In this document: positions 44,941 through 58,340 of the stretch, piece after piece
Numbering within the stretch: the first letter of the stretch is position 1
Layout of the letters: each line of letters opens with the position of its first letter
Assembly (NCBI GenBank): GCA_015179125.1
Contig: WHVA01000503.1
Location: 1-64,000, forward strand
DNA from: Gautieria morchelliformis
Lineage: Eukaryota > Basidiomycota > Agaricomycetes > Gomphales > Gomphaceae
Length of the DNA stretch: 64,000 nucleotides
Direction of reading: 5' to 3'
The notes under the pieces: model-generated
Seen by the model: only the letters and a program-made list of their open reading frames with translations
What the model was told of the DNA's origin: nothing
Database searches by the model: none
Made by a program: the position numbers and the translations under genes

Positions 44941-47402
44941 TCAGTGGGAGGTCATAATAGGACGATTCCCCAGTCCAACACGTGCTGATTCGAAGGCTCC
45001 TACCGATGAGGAGCTAGAGCTAGAAGAGGCTTGGGCACTCTGGAAGGAGCGCACATACACATAGATAGATCTGCATATTGAATATCAGCAGCGGATGGTG
45101 ATTCATGATAATCACGACCCATGTTTGGCCTGGAACACACTGCATACGGTGTATGGAGCGGTTTAGCAAATACGAGAGTGTTGCTGCTTGGAGAAATCAC
45201 TCACATACAATATGATGGTTCTGGAATCATGGAGCATAAAGCTAGGATGGACTCATTATGTTTGAGGATCATAGAAGCTGGCCCTCCTGTTCCGTAGCTG
45301 CTTTACCTCAGCTTCTTTGTTGATATGCTCCCAGAGGAGTTTGACGTGGTCACCATCATTGATTGGGATCATGACACAGTGGTAGAACTGGTCGGTAATT
45401 TGCATCAAGTAGAGATAAGGAAGGGTCTACATACTGCAACAGAGGGCTCAGTATTTGCTGTAGTGAAGAAGAAACAACAGAAGCCTGGAACGACCTCAAC
45501 CTCAACCTCGCAGGGGGCCTCACAGGGTGTGAAGGGGAGCAAACCGAAAAAGTCTTCAGGATGCTCTGGCAAATGTTATAATTGCAGAGGTCAAGGTCAT
45601 TTTGCAAAAGATTGCCCCTCTCTGAAGAAAAAGAGGGATGGTGGTTCACAGCAGGATACAAAAAGGGACTCACAGTCCGGCGCTCAAGACAAAAATAAAG
45701 CCTCTGGCTCTACACCATGAGAGGTCTATTCTCTATGATTGAGACCTTGATGTTCATGGGAGAGAGCCATGTCACCAGGCGATGTTTTATTGACACGGCA
45801 GCATCGGGCAATTTTGTGCCCAGAATAGAGGACTTACACAGCTTCGAGCCATTTTCTCATCCCAAATTGTTTACAGTTGCAAATTGAGATGAGGTTATCT
45901 CATGAGGGATGGGAATAATCAAAATCAATGTTAGTGGCGACAAGGGGCAATATGTTATCAATGTACCACATGTTCAATGGGCACCGGATATCCATACACA
46001 CTTATTTCCCCCAGCTAGTTAATCAAGGATGGGTTTGCGGTCAATTTGCATAGGACCAGCTGTATCTTGAAGGATCCTGCTAATTGGTTATTAGCAGATA
46101 TCCACGAACAGGGTAATACTTACCCTGCAAACTTTTCAATTGTACAGCTGAGTTCCCCTCTCCTGACAATAAATGCCATACATGAACCCACAGTGGAGGA
46201 TCTGGAGGATTGCCTTGATCAAACTTATATTGCATACACTGCAAAGGCCAACAATGATGTCATGCATTGGCATCAGTGTCTAGGTCATTTGAATGTCCCC
46301 AACATAGGTACTTTGGCTCGGAACCACACCACGGGCGTCAAAATTGATGATGATACAGTTGGTAATGCTGACTGTCTAGCTTGCATCCATGGAAAGCAGC
46401 ATAAGTTGCCATTTAAACTCGGAAGAACTTGTGCTACTCACATAGGAGAATTAGGGCATATGGACCTTGCAGGTCCCATGGAAATGATGAGCTTCGATGG
46501 AAAGAAATATTTCCTCATTATAGTCGATGATTATTCCTGTGGAATTTGGGTGGAGGGACTCACCCTAAAGTCTGAAGCAGTGTCCAAAATCTATGATTTT
46601 GTTCACGTGTTCGAGACTGGATATGTAGCGAAGGTTTGAAGCTTCATGGCAGATAATGGAACAGAATTTGTCAATTCAGAAATGCAATGATTCATCAAAG
46701 AGAAAGGCATTGCCTTATGCACGTCCATCCCATATACTCACAAACAGAATGGGGTTGCCAAGTGTGCAATCTGTATGACACAGAGGGGACACATGCGATG
46801 CTTTATGCATCCAGTTGCTGAAGTACCAGTGGTCAATAACTGTTAAGACAATGTCATATCTTTGCAATAGATCGCTGGCTCAGGAAAATAATGGAGTCAC
46901 GCCTCTTGAGTGTATTGCTGGACAGAGGCCAGGCCTTACGCATATCAAAGTCTTTGGCTGTCCTGTCAACATCGCAGTACCAAAAGAGAAATGGAAAAAA
47001 TGGGAAAATCACTCATGTATGGGATATATGGTTGGGTATGAACCTTATCCATCTGGGTATCTTATTTGGTACCCAGGGTCAAAGTGGATAGAAAAAGCCA
47101 GAGACATATTCTTTCATGAGGAAGCGGTGACACCTGCTACACCCACATTGTACAGCAAGGATGATGCACCTCATAATGTTAATGAATGATGAAATGTAGC
47201 AAAAATTGTCAATGTACCTGTTGCAGCTCCCAAGTACCCCCATGGCTATTTATCCGCATCCCTGAATGTCCCATGTGCGTCGAATATGGCCCTGATAACC
47301 TGGCAGGACCATGCCACAATTTAAGAAGTATCACCTGATCTATTGTGTACCTAACATGCCAGGTTGAAAAAACTGCTATTTTGAACTTTTCGACTTCTGC
47401 TA

Positions 47403-48514
47403 TGTTATGATAAATGCAACTATTCTATTTTTAATCATCTATATATAAAAAAGAAGCTAATAAAGAAAAGAAAAGAAAAAGATTAAAAAGAAACAAAAAT
47501 GACATTTATAATAGACGTCGGCGCAGATGACGATCACACGAATTTTACGACACGCTATATTACCCATAGATCGGGTAATATACAGGAGTTTGAGCGTCGA
47601 CCACGTGCGGTCGATCAGGGATGGCGCGCCTATCGGGTTGGGGTTGGGGTTGGGGTTGGGGATCAGGGATGGCGCGCCTATCGAGTGATGGCATCGGCCA
47701 TGACGTCGACAGGCGCCAGGCCATAGGCACCGAGGGGTGCGGGCACCAAACGCCGCAGAGAACAATAGACTGCACAGGGGTATAGCGTGCTGTGGAGCGA
47801 TCTGAGAAAGTCACCTGCAGTATACATATTCAATCAGCTGCCCCACAGAAAGGGCACAGAGACAGTGGCCCCATCTCCAAGCCCAGCATATATGCTGGGC
47901 AGGGTAAACTCAGATTCATTTTCCTATTTGAACCCCATGACACGTCTGACTGATTACTATCTTAACATAATGTGGACAGGGGCTTTGTATACTAGGTACA
48001 GATCTCTATTCCAAAGCCCAGACAATCCTGATACCATCCCCATCACCCCATGACTTTATGACTATAAACTAGTCACCCCTTAGTTACAAGTAGTTTTTCG
48101 ACCCATCCATCCAATATCTTGAACACTAGTAGTTACTATCAACATAGTATAAATAGCTAGTACACATGTATGAACGAGATTATCCAGAATCGATTATTCT
48201 GCCTCCTGAAATTGCTGTAGTCTTGTTTGATAGCTACAGAGCTCAGATCTTGATAGTTTATTCCAAATCTTCGTCGAGGGTCTACTATCGTTGTTTACTC
48301 TATACTACCTTAAAAGCGAACACTTTTGATTTGACTATCCCTTGGATCAACACTGTTCTTCTGTCGACACGGTCACGTGACTCTCATTCATCAGTGCTGG
48401 ACGCGCCTCGAAAGGCTTAGTCAGCACATAGAAGAGGGACGAACGCAGTGGTTTCAATCACTGAGCAATAGATTCTACTTGTTAAAAGGCACTAATTGAC
48501 ACCTTAATCTAAAA
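47403..48514 (+). mobile_element. Solo LTR, family E, copy 2
   Basis: This 1112-bp sequence starts TGTTATGATAAATGC and ends TTAATCTAAAA. It is flanked by TGCTA (47398-47402 and 48515-48519) and lies in the left TIR of the long-TIR element. It contains a small tandem GGTTGG array (47635-47660) with a nearby repeat of GATCAGGGATGGCGCGCC. Confidence 0.9.
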
Positions 48515-49019
48515 TGCTATAGTGCCAGGCTCAGTTCCCTACACATACTAATGCATGGTTATAGTCAGGCATACTCACAGTCAGTCCTGTCAAGGCACAC
48601 TTCATGTTCAATTTTAGGTTAAAATTTATCTCTTATTCCCATCTTGAGGCTCTGAAGACGTGCCACTCTACCCTTGATGCCATGTGTATTGTTCACTGTA
48701 TACTCACTGCACCTCTGTGAGCTCAACACAGTGCTGAAGCATTACATAACTAATCTAGGGGCTCTAGCAGGGCAGTACTAGGTTGGATGTAAGTCAACAT
48801 GCGATCCATCGTTTGTTCTGGTACATGACTCTTTCTTTGTGTTCTGTGTACTTCTGCATCAGTCCAAGCTCCTTGTCAATAACCTGCGCTGTCGACCCAA
48901 AGACCCTGTGGAGGTGTCAGACAGTATAATGCGCCTCACTGCTATCTTTGCTGTGTTGCTTCTCCAGGGGACCAGGAAGGTTTGGAGCATATCTGGAACA
49001 CTGTAGAGTAAGCAGCAAT

Positions 49020-49125
49020 AGACTGTTCTCTCTTGTATACTCTGTTCATATATACATACTTTGGATTTCCCCTTGTCAGTTGTGTGGTAGTGTGATCTCC
49101 ACAGCCAACTAGGGTTGCCCTTACA
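49020..49125 (+). mobile_element. 5' LTR remnant, Ty3 family C
   Basis: Only the last ~105 bp of the LTR remain, ending GGGTTGCCCTTACA. The full family C LTR is seen at 62723-63212 (490 bp). The sequence immediately upstream does not match the family. Confidence 0.7.
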
Positions 49126-50689
49126 GCAGAAAAGTCTCTCCACTAGAGGACCAGTGGTCATACTGTGCGTTGCATTCACCATAGGTGCATTTGGAATTGG
49201 AGATAGCGACTAAGAGATCGCAACCTCTTCCGTGCACACAGCGTACGACAGCCCCTCTTCTTATGTTGAGCTCCCAAGCCTGGAAATCCTGTCCCATACT
49301 TCTCCTCCTTTGGACATGGATCCAGACAATCATCTTCAGAATATGGAGGAGGAGTTGACATGGAACCAGATGAAGACTGATGCGATTGAAACAGCCTTAC
49401 AAACGATTTTGGCTAAGTTAGACACTCCACGAAGTGGTGGAAATGAAATGCAGGATCAGTCGGATTTTGGAAAAGCAGAAGTAGTGGAAGAGAGGATGTC
49501 CACAAAGTTGGAAAAGGTCAAACCTGCAACTCCAGTGGACTTTGACAGAGATCAGGAGAAGGGATGCGCATTCTTCAACACGTGCAGCATCTACTTTGCA
49601 ATTGTCGGAGACCTCTTTCTTAACAGCTAGGCTTGGATTCACTGGGCATTGTCCTTTTTCAAGTCAGACTGTGCAGCCCATTTTGCAAACAAGGTGATCT
49701 AACACGAAGCAAAGGGCAAGGGTAACGACTTCCAGGACTGGGACGTCTTCGAGAAAAAAACCCTTTTCGACCAGTTCTGCCCGAAAAATGAGCAGCTCAC
49801 AGCCCTTACGAGGCTCAAAGGGACCAGCTGGTACCAGGCCAAGGATCCAGTTGATGACTACATTGATCACTTCCAGGAGCTCATAGACCTCGCAGAGTAT
49901 GAAGATGACAAGACGATCGTCATCAAATTCCGACAAGGACTCGACTCTGGATTTTGATGACCTGGAAGGGTGGTACCAAGCTGCACAAAGAGTGTCCCGG
50001 AACAGGGAAGCAAATGAGGCCTTTGTGGAGACAAACTGGAACATGATATGCAGTTCCACTCGTCCTACCCCACCTGTGCCAAAACCTGGAGCAATATTCA
50101 TTCCAACACGGAAGATATTTCAGACGGTTGCTCTGCCTGCCCCTGCTTGGAACTCTAACCCCCCTCCTCAAAGAGTGGCCCTGCCCCAATGGATGTTGAC
50201 CACATGCATGGAAAAGGCAACCCAACCATCACCTGCTTCTGATGCCCGCAGCCAGGCCACTATGCTTGCGGGTGCCCCCAAGCTTTTGACATCTGGCTTA
50301 TGACCACAGAGGAGAAACTCGAGCTCGTTCCAGAGTTCCTCATGCTGGCCGACACAAGCAGGGTGCCCACTGTGGAATAAATTTCCAAAAATGCGGAACA
50401 TGGCGAGTTGGAAGTGGAAGATGCATCGGATTTTGTGACGTGCAGCGGGTGAGATGTGTGCCCCTGCTGCCTGTACATAACCAGTTTGCCTGTCTTGAAG
50501 TAGAGAATGAGAAACCCCCACTCCCCTCACTTCCTGCAGACCCACCAGATAAAGTCACACAAAAGCCGAGTCTGACATCCTGCCCACTCCACATCTGCCC
50601 TTGGGAGAGATGCCTCCTGAAGCGCTATGCTGTTGCTGCCACCCCAGGCCCCAAGTCACTGGTCATTAAGGTTGAGATCCAGATGATGG

Positions 50690-52784
50690 CAGGGCTGTCC
50701 ATGAGTCAACCTTCAGGTTACCTGGACTTGGACTCGCAGGTTTGCCAGCTTCCAGAAGCAGAACCTGGACTTGACCTGAGTTTTCCTGCAGGTTGACTTG
50801 GACCTGCAGGTTAAACCTGTGGGTGACTTGAGGTGACTCGCCAGATTATTCCGAGCTGACTCACCTCAGTCCGCTTGCGGCCCCATGCAAGCACATGATG
50901 TCGGCCATGCACACATCTCCTCCTGCAGAGACACCCCTCCTCCATGGGAAGACACAGGCAACATTTTTTTATTTTAAAAAACCAAACCAAAGATACAGTT
51001 CATGTCAGGCATGCAGGCATCATGTCAACAATATTGATTACAGAAAGATACATGCAGGACCAATACAAAGAAAAGAGTATTAGGCTTGGACAAAATTTAA
51101 GAGCAATGGATAGTCTTGTTTACAAGGAGATGGGGGTGCAGCCGATGTTGATCTACATTAATATTGAGCAAGGGTGCCATCAGATCAGGGTGAATAGGGA
51201 CTCACAAAGCCATTGAAGTTGTTCTCAGTGCAATGCACCGGCTGCTTGGTGCAGCTACTGCCTCTGCACATAGAATGGGTGGTTAGCAATTGATACAAAA
51301 TCAGATCAAAGCAAGACAAGACCTCACCATGCACCCTTCTGTCCCCGTCCCCATCCCCATTCTCACCCCCTGCCCACACACGCCCTCATGCGCATGGGAG
51401 TGCGGTGGTGGCCACCGTGCCTGCACACAAGGACACACATGCGCACGTTGTTGGGTGCATTTATGCTCCTGCACCAAAATCAAGCATAATATGTTCGATT
51501 TACTGTATGGTGTTCCAATTCTTTCTCACATTGTTCTTGTACCATGCATCTATTTCTCTGATTATTTTCGAAATTTTCCAGTCACTCCTTATCTCTCCAT
51601 TTCACTTTGTTATTCCTATTTTCACAGGCGGCTGCACCCGGCGGAGTTTGAAATGACTTCGACGCGCGAGCCCATGGGCGCTAAAGGGCCGGGTGCACGT
51701 ATATGCCTTCTGAGACAGGATAGTGCTCCTCTCTCAGTGACAATAAATTCACTGAGAGAGGCGAGTAGTATTCTTTATATTTACATAGCATGTTGACTGA
51801 AAATCATGTAGTGTATTTGATTCTAGGTACTGTATTAATATATCAGTGACAATAAATTCACTGAGAGAGTGTATTTGATTCTAGCTTTCTAAGAACTCTA
51901 CCGAACCTTCCCTGCCATAGCCCCTAGTTGCTAACACACGTGTGTACATGTGCCCCACTCGCCACCACTGCAGCACACACCTCCTCGTGCGCACACGTGC
52001 CATACCACACAGACATGCACACCACCCCAGTGTGAGAGTGGGCGGGGCACGTGTCTGCTTGGGCGCATGCAGTGGTGGCTGCCGCGCATGCAAGCGTGCA
52101 TTGGAGGTGGTGGTGGTGGTGGTGTGTGGGTGTGTGGGTGTGGGCAGCGGCGTCAGCCGGCATGTGGGGGTGGTGGCGGCATTCAGAGTGGTCACATGAC
52201 CGTCCCCAGAATACTCTGGCAGGTTTGTGAGTCACCTGCAGCATTCCAAAAGCCAAACACTGGAGGCATATAAGAATTTTATGGTCTGAAAAACTGTTCA
52301 AAAAACTGTAAAGATATTCCAAAAATTTTCAGTGTTTTTAATGTAAAAAAACTTAAACAAAATTTTGTGTTTTTGTTAGAATTAGTTGAGCAAGAAAATT
52401 GTAAAAAAAGTTTAAAAGTTTTTTACAGGGTTTTTTTATGTGTTTTTACAAGTTTCTTTGTGAAAACACAAAGAAACCCATAAAAAAACCCTGCAAAAAA
52501 CTTTGAATTTTTTTACAATTTTCTTGCTCAACAAATTCTAACAAAAACACAAAATGTTATTATAGTTTTTTTACATAAAAAACACTGGAAATATTTGAAA
52601 AATCTTTACAGTTTTTTAAACAGTTTTTCAGACAAGAAAACCTTTCTATCCCTGCAGTGAAACCTGGACTTGCCAGGTTTTTAAGCGCCGGGTCACCTGG
52701 ACTTGTGGGAGTTGGATCCGCAGGCTAAAATTGCAGGTTGAACTGTGAGTCACCTGTAGGAACCTGGACTCATGGACAGCCCTG
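50690..52784. mobile_element. hAT-like non-autonomous element in Ty3 C
   Basis: The ends are perfect 18-bp inverted repeats, CAGGGCTGTCCATGAGTC, the CAGGG start being typical of hAT elements. The flanking 8-mers GATGATGG (50682-50689) and GACGACAG (52785-52792) agree at five positions and differ only by transitions, so they are probably a decayed target duplication. Near both ends AGGTT, CCTGGACTTG and GTGACTCG-type words repeat. A direct repeat (GTGACAATAAATTCACTG, about 51737 and 51846) lies inside. No transposase is visible. Confidence 0.75.
52258..52659. mobile_element. CACTA-like foldback MITE, copy 2
   Basis: This 402-bp near-palindrome has ends CACTGGAGGCATATAA and CCCTGCAGTG. A 3-bp duplication AAA flanks it (52255-52257 and 52660-52662). 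It is closely similar to 14117-14516. It lies within the hAT-like element, at the deepest level of the nest. Confidence 0.9.
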
Positions 52785-55700
52785 GACGACAGACACAGCA
52801 GAAGTCAAATCTGGACCCACACTTGTTGACTGGGGGGCCACTGGTCAGTTTATGGACAGGGGCTATGTTGAATGTAACCAACTGACCACATGGAAGTTGC
52901 AACGTGCAACCCAGTGATCAATGTGGATGGAAGCCCTACTGAGGCAGGGTCCATCACAGAAGTAGTAGACACAATTCTCTGCTACGATGGACACACAAAA
53001 CGCACTTCCTTCGCAGTCACCAGCCTGGGGAGGCAAGACATCATCCACAGATTTGCCTGGCTGCAGGAGCACAACCCAGAGATCAATTGGCAGACTCAGA
53101 AGGTGCTGATGAGTCGATGCCCAACCAAGTGCCACATGTGCAGGTTGGAAGTGCAGAAGGAGCCTCAAGAACAGCAGAAGACCGAACGACTCATACAGAC
53201 ATGTCATTCTGGCCCTCATCCACTGCTTGCAGAAGAGGATTCGGAAGCGGAATTTGAACCAGCCCCCACTCCCGATTCTGAGTCCGACTCCGACGTCATC
53301 CGACTCAGCCCAGAAGACACTTTGGCAGAAGGGGAACACTTGCTGTACGATAACCTTCCGCCAGAAGCAGAACATGCCCACGCCACCGGAAACATTTCGC
53401 AACACCTCGCAGAAGCCTCCAGGAAACATGATAAAGTGGAGGTGGATATTCCAGAGTACCTGCATGCATTTGAGGACGTCTTTGCCAAGGAGTCGTTTGA
53501 TGCCCTGCCCCCATGGAAGCTGTGGGACCATGCCATCAAGTTGGAGCCTGGGTCAAAGCCCACCAACTGTAAGGTCTACCCACTGTCACCTAGGGAGCAG
53601 GTAGAGCTCGACGCATTCCTTGCAGAGAACCTCCGTACCAGGAGGATCTGCCCCTCCAAGTTGCCCATGCCATCTCCAGTGTTCTTCATCAAGAAGAAGG
53701 ACGGCTCGCTCACACTCGTACAGGATTACCGAGCCTTGAATGTGATCACGATCAAGAATTGGTACCCCATTCCACTCATTTCTGAACTGATCACACAACT
53801 CCATGGTGCAAGGTACTTCATTAAGCTGGATGTCTGCTAGGGTTTCAACAATGTTCGGATCCGCAAAGGAGACGAATGGAAGGCTGCATTCCACACCAAC
53901 CGAGGACTGTTAGAGCCGCAGGTCATGTTCTTTGGCCTCACCAACAGTCCTGCCATGGTCCAGACAATGATGATTGACATCTTCCGTGACATGATAGCGG
54001 AAGGGGTTGTCTGCGTTTACCTTGATGACATCCTCATATTCACAAAGACACTGACGGAACATCGGGAGATCATGCGGAGAGTGCTAGAACAGCTCCAGGA
54101 GTACAACCTGTGTCTCAAGCCAGAGAAGTGTGATTTTGAGCAGATGTGGATAGAGTATCTTGGGGTGATTGTGTCAGAAGGAGTGATTGTGTCAGAAGGA
54201 ATGGTGAAGATGGACCCAGTCAAGGTTTCTGGTGTGTTGGAATGGTCTACACCGTGAAACAAGAAAGAAGTCCAGTCCTTTGTCAGGTTTGTCAATTTCT
54301 ACTGGAAGTTCATCAAGGACTTCTCCTGCCATGCTCATGCCCTCTTCGACCTCACCAAGGACATTGGATGGCAGTGGGGGAAGCCGGAGCAGGACTCCTT
54401 TGAAAAACTCAAGGAGTTGATCACTTCTGCCCCGGTCCTGACCTTTCCTGATGACTCTTGCCCTTACCAAGTTGAAGCGGATTCTTCCAATGCAGCGGCT
54501 GGAGCGGTCTTGTCACAGCAGTCGTCAGAAGATGGTGGAAGGTGGCATCCAATTGCCTTCTTCTCCAAGAGCCTTAGTCTGGTGGAGCGGAATTATGAGA
54601 TCCATGACAAGGAAATGCTGGTGATCATCCGGGCACTGGAGGAGTGGCGACACTTCCTAGAAGGTGCTCTGTGTCTGTTCAAGATATGGACAGACCACAA
54701 GAACCTTGAGTACTTTCACACGTCCAATAAATTGAACCGACAACAAGCACAGTGGTCAATATACCTGTCTTGGTTCAACTTCATGCTCCATCACTGCCCT
54801 GGCCACACCATGGGCAAGCCCAATGCCCTATCCCACCGTGGGGATCACGGAAGCGGAAGCGGAGACAATGTTGACATGACATTGCTCCACCCAAGCCTCT
54901 TTGCAATCTGTGCCCTCGAAGGAGTGACTGCAGTTGGGGCGGAAGTGGAGATGCTCTGGGACATCTGGAGGCAGTACCGGAATGGAAAGAAGGAGGAATC
55001 AGTTGTGGAGGCGGTGGAGGAGCTGCGGAAAGGGCACTCACAGTCAGTATGGGCAGGGGAGTGGTTGGAATATGATGGCTTGCTCCACTTCAGGGGCAAG
55101 GTCTATGTTCCAGATGGGGTGGACCTCTGCCACCACATTGTGTCCCAACACCATGACACCCAGGTCACGCTGGCAGGTGGAAGATGCTGGAGTTAGTGGC
55201 TCAGAATTATTGGTGGCCTCAGATGTCCTGCTACATTGGACAGTACATGAAGATGTGCGACCTCTGGACTCGGTAAGCAAGGTTTCCCACTTCATTCTGA
55301 TGCACACGATGATCATGGCCCTTGGAGGGGCCCGCCTGTTCCTTGCGCATGTCTGGAAGTTGCATGGGCTCTCAAGGCAAGTCCTTTCCGACTGAGGTCC
55401 ACAGTCCATTGCAGAACTGACACGGGAGCTCTACCCCCTGCTTAGAATAAAGCTGGCTACCACAACAGCATACCACCAGCAGGGCGATGGACAGATGGAA
55501 CGGCTCAATCAGGAGCTAGAGCAATATCTCCACCTCTTCATCAACAAGAGGCAAGATGACTGGGATGGGCTACTTCCACTGGCGGAATTCCAATACAACA
55601 ACCATGTACATTCCGCCACACAACAGACTCCCTTCATGCTTGACTCCGGGCAACACCTGCATATGGGTTGAGCCACGCCTGGCAGAGTCCTGACTTGAGA

Positions 55701-55872
55701 CGGTCAATGAGTTCTGAGACTGCATGGACTCGACCCTTTTGGAAGCCAAGTCTGCCCTTGTGAAGGCCAAGGACAACATGGCAAGGTAATACAACCAACA
55801 CCAGGTTCCTGCCCCAGAGTACCAAGTTGGAGACAAGGTGTATTTAGACGCAAGTTGAGGCCGAGTGCCAAG

Positions 55873-56070
55873 TGTTGTCCCTGGCTGCAGAGCATAGTAT
55901 AATATGGGATCGCTGACATTGGGGGTCCTTAGACTTTTCTCTTTGGATTTCCCCTTGTCAGGTGAGAATCCCCTCTCTTGTATACTCAGTTCATTTATAC
56001 ATACTTCGGATTTCCCCTTGTCAGTTGTGTGGTAGTGTGATCTCCACAGCCAACTAGGGTTGCTATTACA
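55873..56070 (+). mobile_element. 3' LTR remnant, Ty3 family C
   Basis: This matches the last ~200 bp of the family C LTR, from TGTTGTCCCTGG to GCTATTACA. The first part of the LTR is absent and the sequence runs directly from pol. Confidence 0.75.
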
Positions 56071-56579
56071 TTAGCACCACCTTTGCCTCCTTTGGCGGCA
56101 TCCTTAAAAGCTGTAATATTACAAGTTAAAAACACCTACCACCATTCATTAGTGTGGAAATCCATACCATTCCCAGCACCAGCGGCAGCATTCCCAGTAC
56201 CAGTGCTAGCGTTCCCAGAACCAGCAACAGCAGAAGTCATGTTGTTGTTGGCGTGTTGATCAAGGCGATATGGTCAGTCCCAGCAGGGAGACCCTGTTTG
56301 ATAAATAAATCCTTTTGAAGGAATCTGCCACCTCCACGGGGTCGTTGGAATGACAGTGTAGGTTATTGACAAGGATGTCATGATTTGTTTATTCTGCGAA
56401 TCATCCCTCAACACATGGCGAACAACCTCCCGAACCAGCGAATGACTTCCCAAACCAGCGAATGACTTCCTGAACCAGCGAATACCTTGCCAAAATATTC
56501 ATCGCCATACTGCTTTCGCATTCACTATTCACATCATTCCTGTCAGGACCCCAGGCGTTGGGGCCATCATCCATCATAG
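56071..56579. other. Interior remnant of the long-TIR element, with a short tandem repeat
   Basis: It contains an AGCACCAGCGGCAGCATTCCCAG-like low-complexity stretch (56175-56240) and about three imperfect copies of a ~19-bp unit around CCAGCGAATGACTTCC (56425-56485). No gene was recognised. Confidence 0.45.
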
Positions 56580-57553
56580 TGTTATGATATACGCAACTAT
56601 TCTATTTTAAGTCATCTATGTATACAAAGAAACTAATAAAAGAAGAAAAGAAAAACGACTAAAAAGATAGGAACGACACTTACGACGGACATCGACATAA
56701 ACGACAGATACATGACATCACGAACAGCTATCTTATCTACAGATTAGATAAGATACAGGGATACGGGCGTCGACCACGTGCGGCCGATCAGAGACAGCGC
56801 GCCTATCGACTGATGGCATTGGCCATGATGTCGACAGGCGCCAGGCCACAGGCACTGAGGAGGTGTGGGCACCAAATGCCGAAGAGGAGTGTAGACTGCG
56901 CAGGAGCACCGGACGTCGCAGAATGACCACAGAATGTCATTCCAAGTATGTGTGCTCAATCAGCAGCCCCATCACCAAGACTAGCATTTATGCTAGGCAG
57001 GAGAGATTTAATTTCTATTTTCTATTGAGCTCCATGACACGACCAGCTGACTACTATCTTGACACCCCTGATACTATCCCCATCACTCCCATGACTTTAT
57101 GACTATAAGTAGTCACCCCTCTAGTTACAAGTAGTTTTTCGACCCATTGACTCACTATCTCGAACACTAGTAATTATCACTAGTATAGTATAAGTAGCTA
57201 CTACGAATGTATGAATCAGATCATCCAGAATCAACTGTTCACCCCTTGAAGTCACTGTAGTCTTGTTTGATAGCTACGGAACTTAGATCTTGATAGTTTA
57301 CTCCAATTCTTCGTTGAGAGTTCACTATTACTGTTTACTCTAGACTACCTCAAAAGTGAAGCCTTTTGACTTAGTTATCCCTTAGATCGAGACCATTCTC
57401 TTGTCGACACGGTCACGTGACCTCCATCCATCAGTGCTGGAGCGTCTCAGGAGGCTTAGTCAGCACACAGGAGAGGGACAGACATAGCGGTCCCAACCAC
57501 TAAGCAATAGAAATTGTTTGCTAAAGGCACAATCTAATATTTTAATCATAAAA
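56580..57553 (+). mobile_element. Solo LTR, family E, copy 3
   Basis: This 974-bp sequence starts TGTTATGATATACGC and ends TTTAATCATAAAA. It is flanked by CATAG (56575-56579 and 57554-57558). Its ends match the other two copies. Confidence 0.9.
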
Positions 57554-57784
57554 CATAGAACCCATCATCTGTTAAACTCCCACTCCATGACAGACCCACA
57601 TGCCCAGGATGCATTTGGATAGTGTCAGTTGCAGCCTCCATGCAGGTTGAACTCAATGGGACTTGTACCACTGCAGGGCAGGATGAATTACCTTCGCTGA
57701 AGTTTTCACTCAATACAGTTGTCATGACCCATTTATTTCTTGTACCCAGCTATCCCTATTTTCCCTTTCACCACACCTCCTCTA

Positions 57785-57925
57785 TGTTCGCTCCATTCGC
57801 TCTTCACTCCATTCGCTCTTCACTCCATTCGCTCTTCACTCCATTCGCTCTTCACTCCATTCGCTCTTCACTCCATTCGCTCTTCACTCCATTTGCTCTT
57901 CACTCCATTCACTCTTCGCTCCATT
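57785..57925. repeat. 16-bp minisatellite in the family F LTR
   Basis: The unit TTCGCTCTTCACTCCA is repeated about eight times. The other family F copy has only one unit here (about 34110-34140, inverted), so the array expanded in this copy. The open frames across it are by-products. Confidence 0.9.
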
Positions 57926-58025
57926 CGCCAATAGGCATGCCATCAAAAATGATTGACATCCTTTACCTGGCTTGATGGTTCATCACTGGTCCCATCATCT
58001 TCTTGACTCAACCCCCTTGCACTTG

Positions 58026-58340
58026 CACTGGAGGCATATAAAAAATTTCTGGTCTGAAAAACTGTTCAAAAAACTGTAAATATATTCCAAAATTTTTTAG
58101 TGTTTTTAATGTAAAAAAAATTTTACAAAATTTTGTGTTTTTGTGAGAATTTGTTGAGCAAGAAATTTGTAAAAAAGTTTAAAGTTTTTTGCAGGGTTCT
58201 TTATGTGTTTTTATAAGTTTCTTTGTGAAAACACAAAGAAACCCATAAAAAACCCTGCAAAAAACTTTGGAATATTTGGAATATCTTTACAGTTTTTTGA
58301 ACAGTTTTTCAGGCAAGAAAACCTTTCTATGCCTGCAGTG
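58026..58340. mobile_element. CACTA-like foldback MITE, copy 3
   Basis: This 315-bp element has ends CACTGGAGGCATATAA and GCCTGCAGTG. A 3-bp duplication TTG flanks it (58023-58025 and 58341-58343). It is shorter than the other copies because part of its second arm is missing. Confidence 0.9.

Larger units (their letters stand above)
49126..55872 (+). mobile_element. Ty3 family C internal region, broken
   Basis: Gag lies at about 49230-50390, with a CCHC zinc knuckle near 50240-50280. Protease lies at about 52820-52990, after the inserted hAT-like element. Reverse transcriptase spans about 53460-54260 (VFFIKKKDGSLTLVQDYRAL, VYLDDILIFTKTL), RNase H 54400-54800 and integrase about 54830-55850 (YHQQGDGQMERLNQELEQYL). 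It is related to the minus-strand pol fragment at 24.0-26.7 kb. It is multiply broken. Confidence 0.88.
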
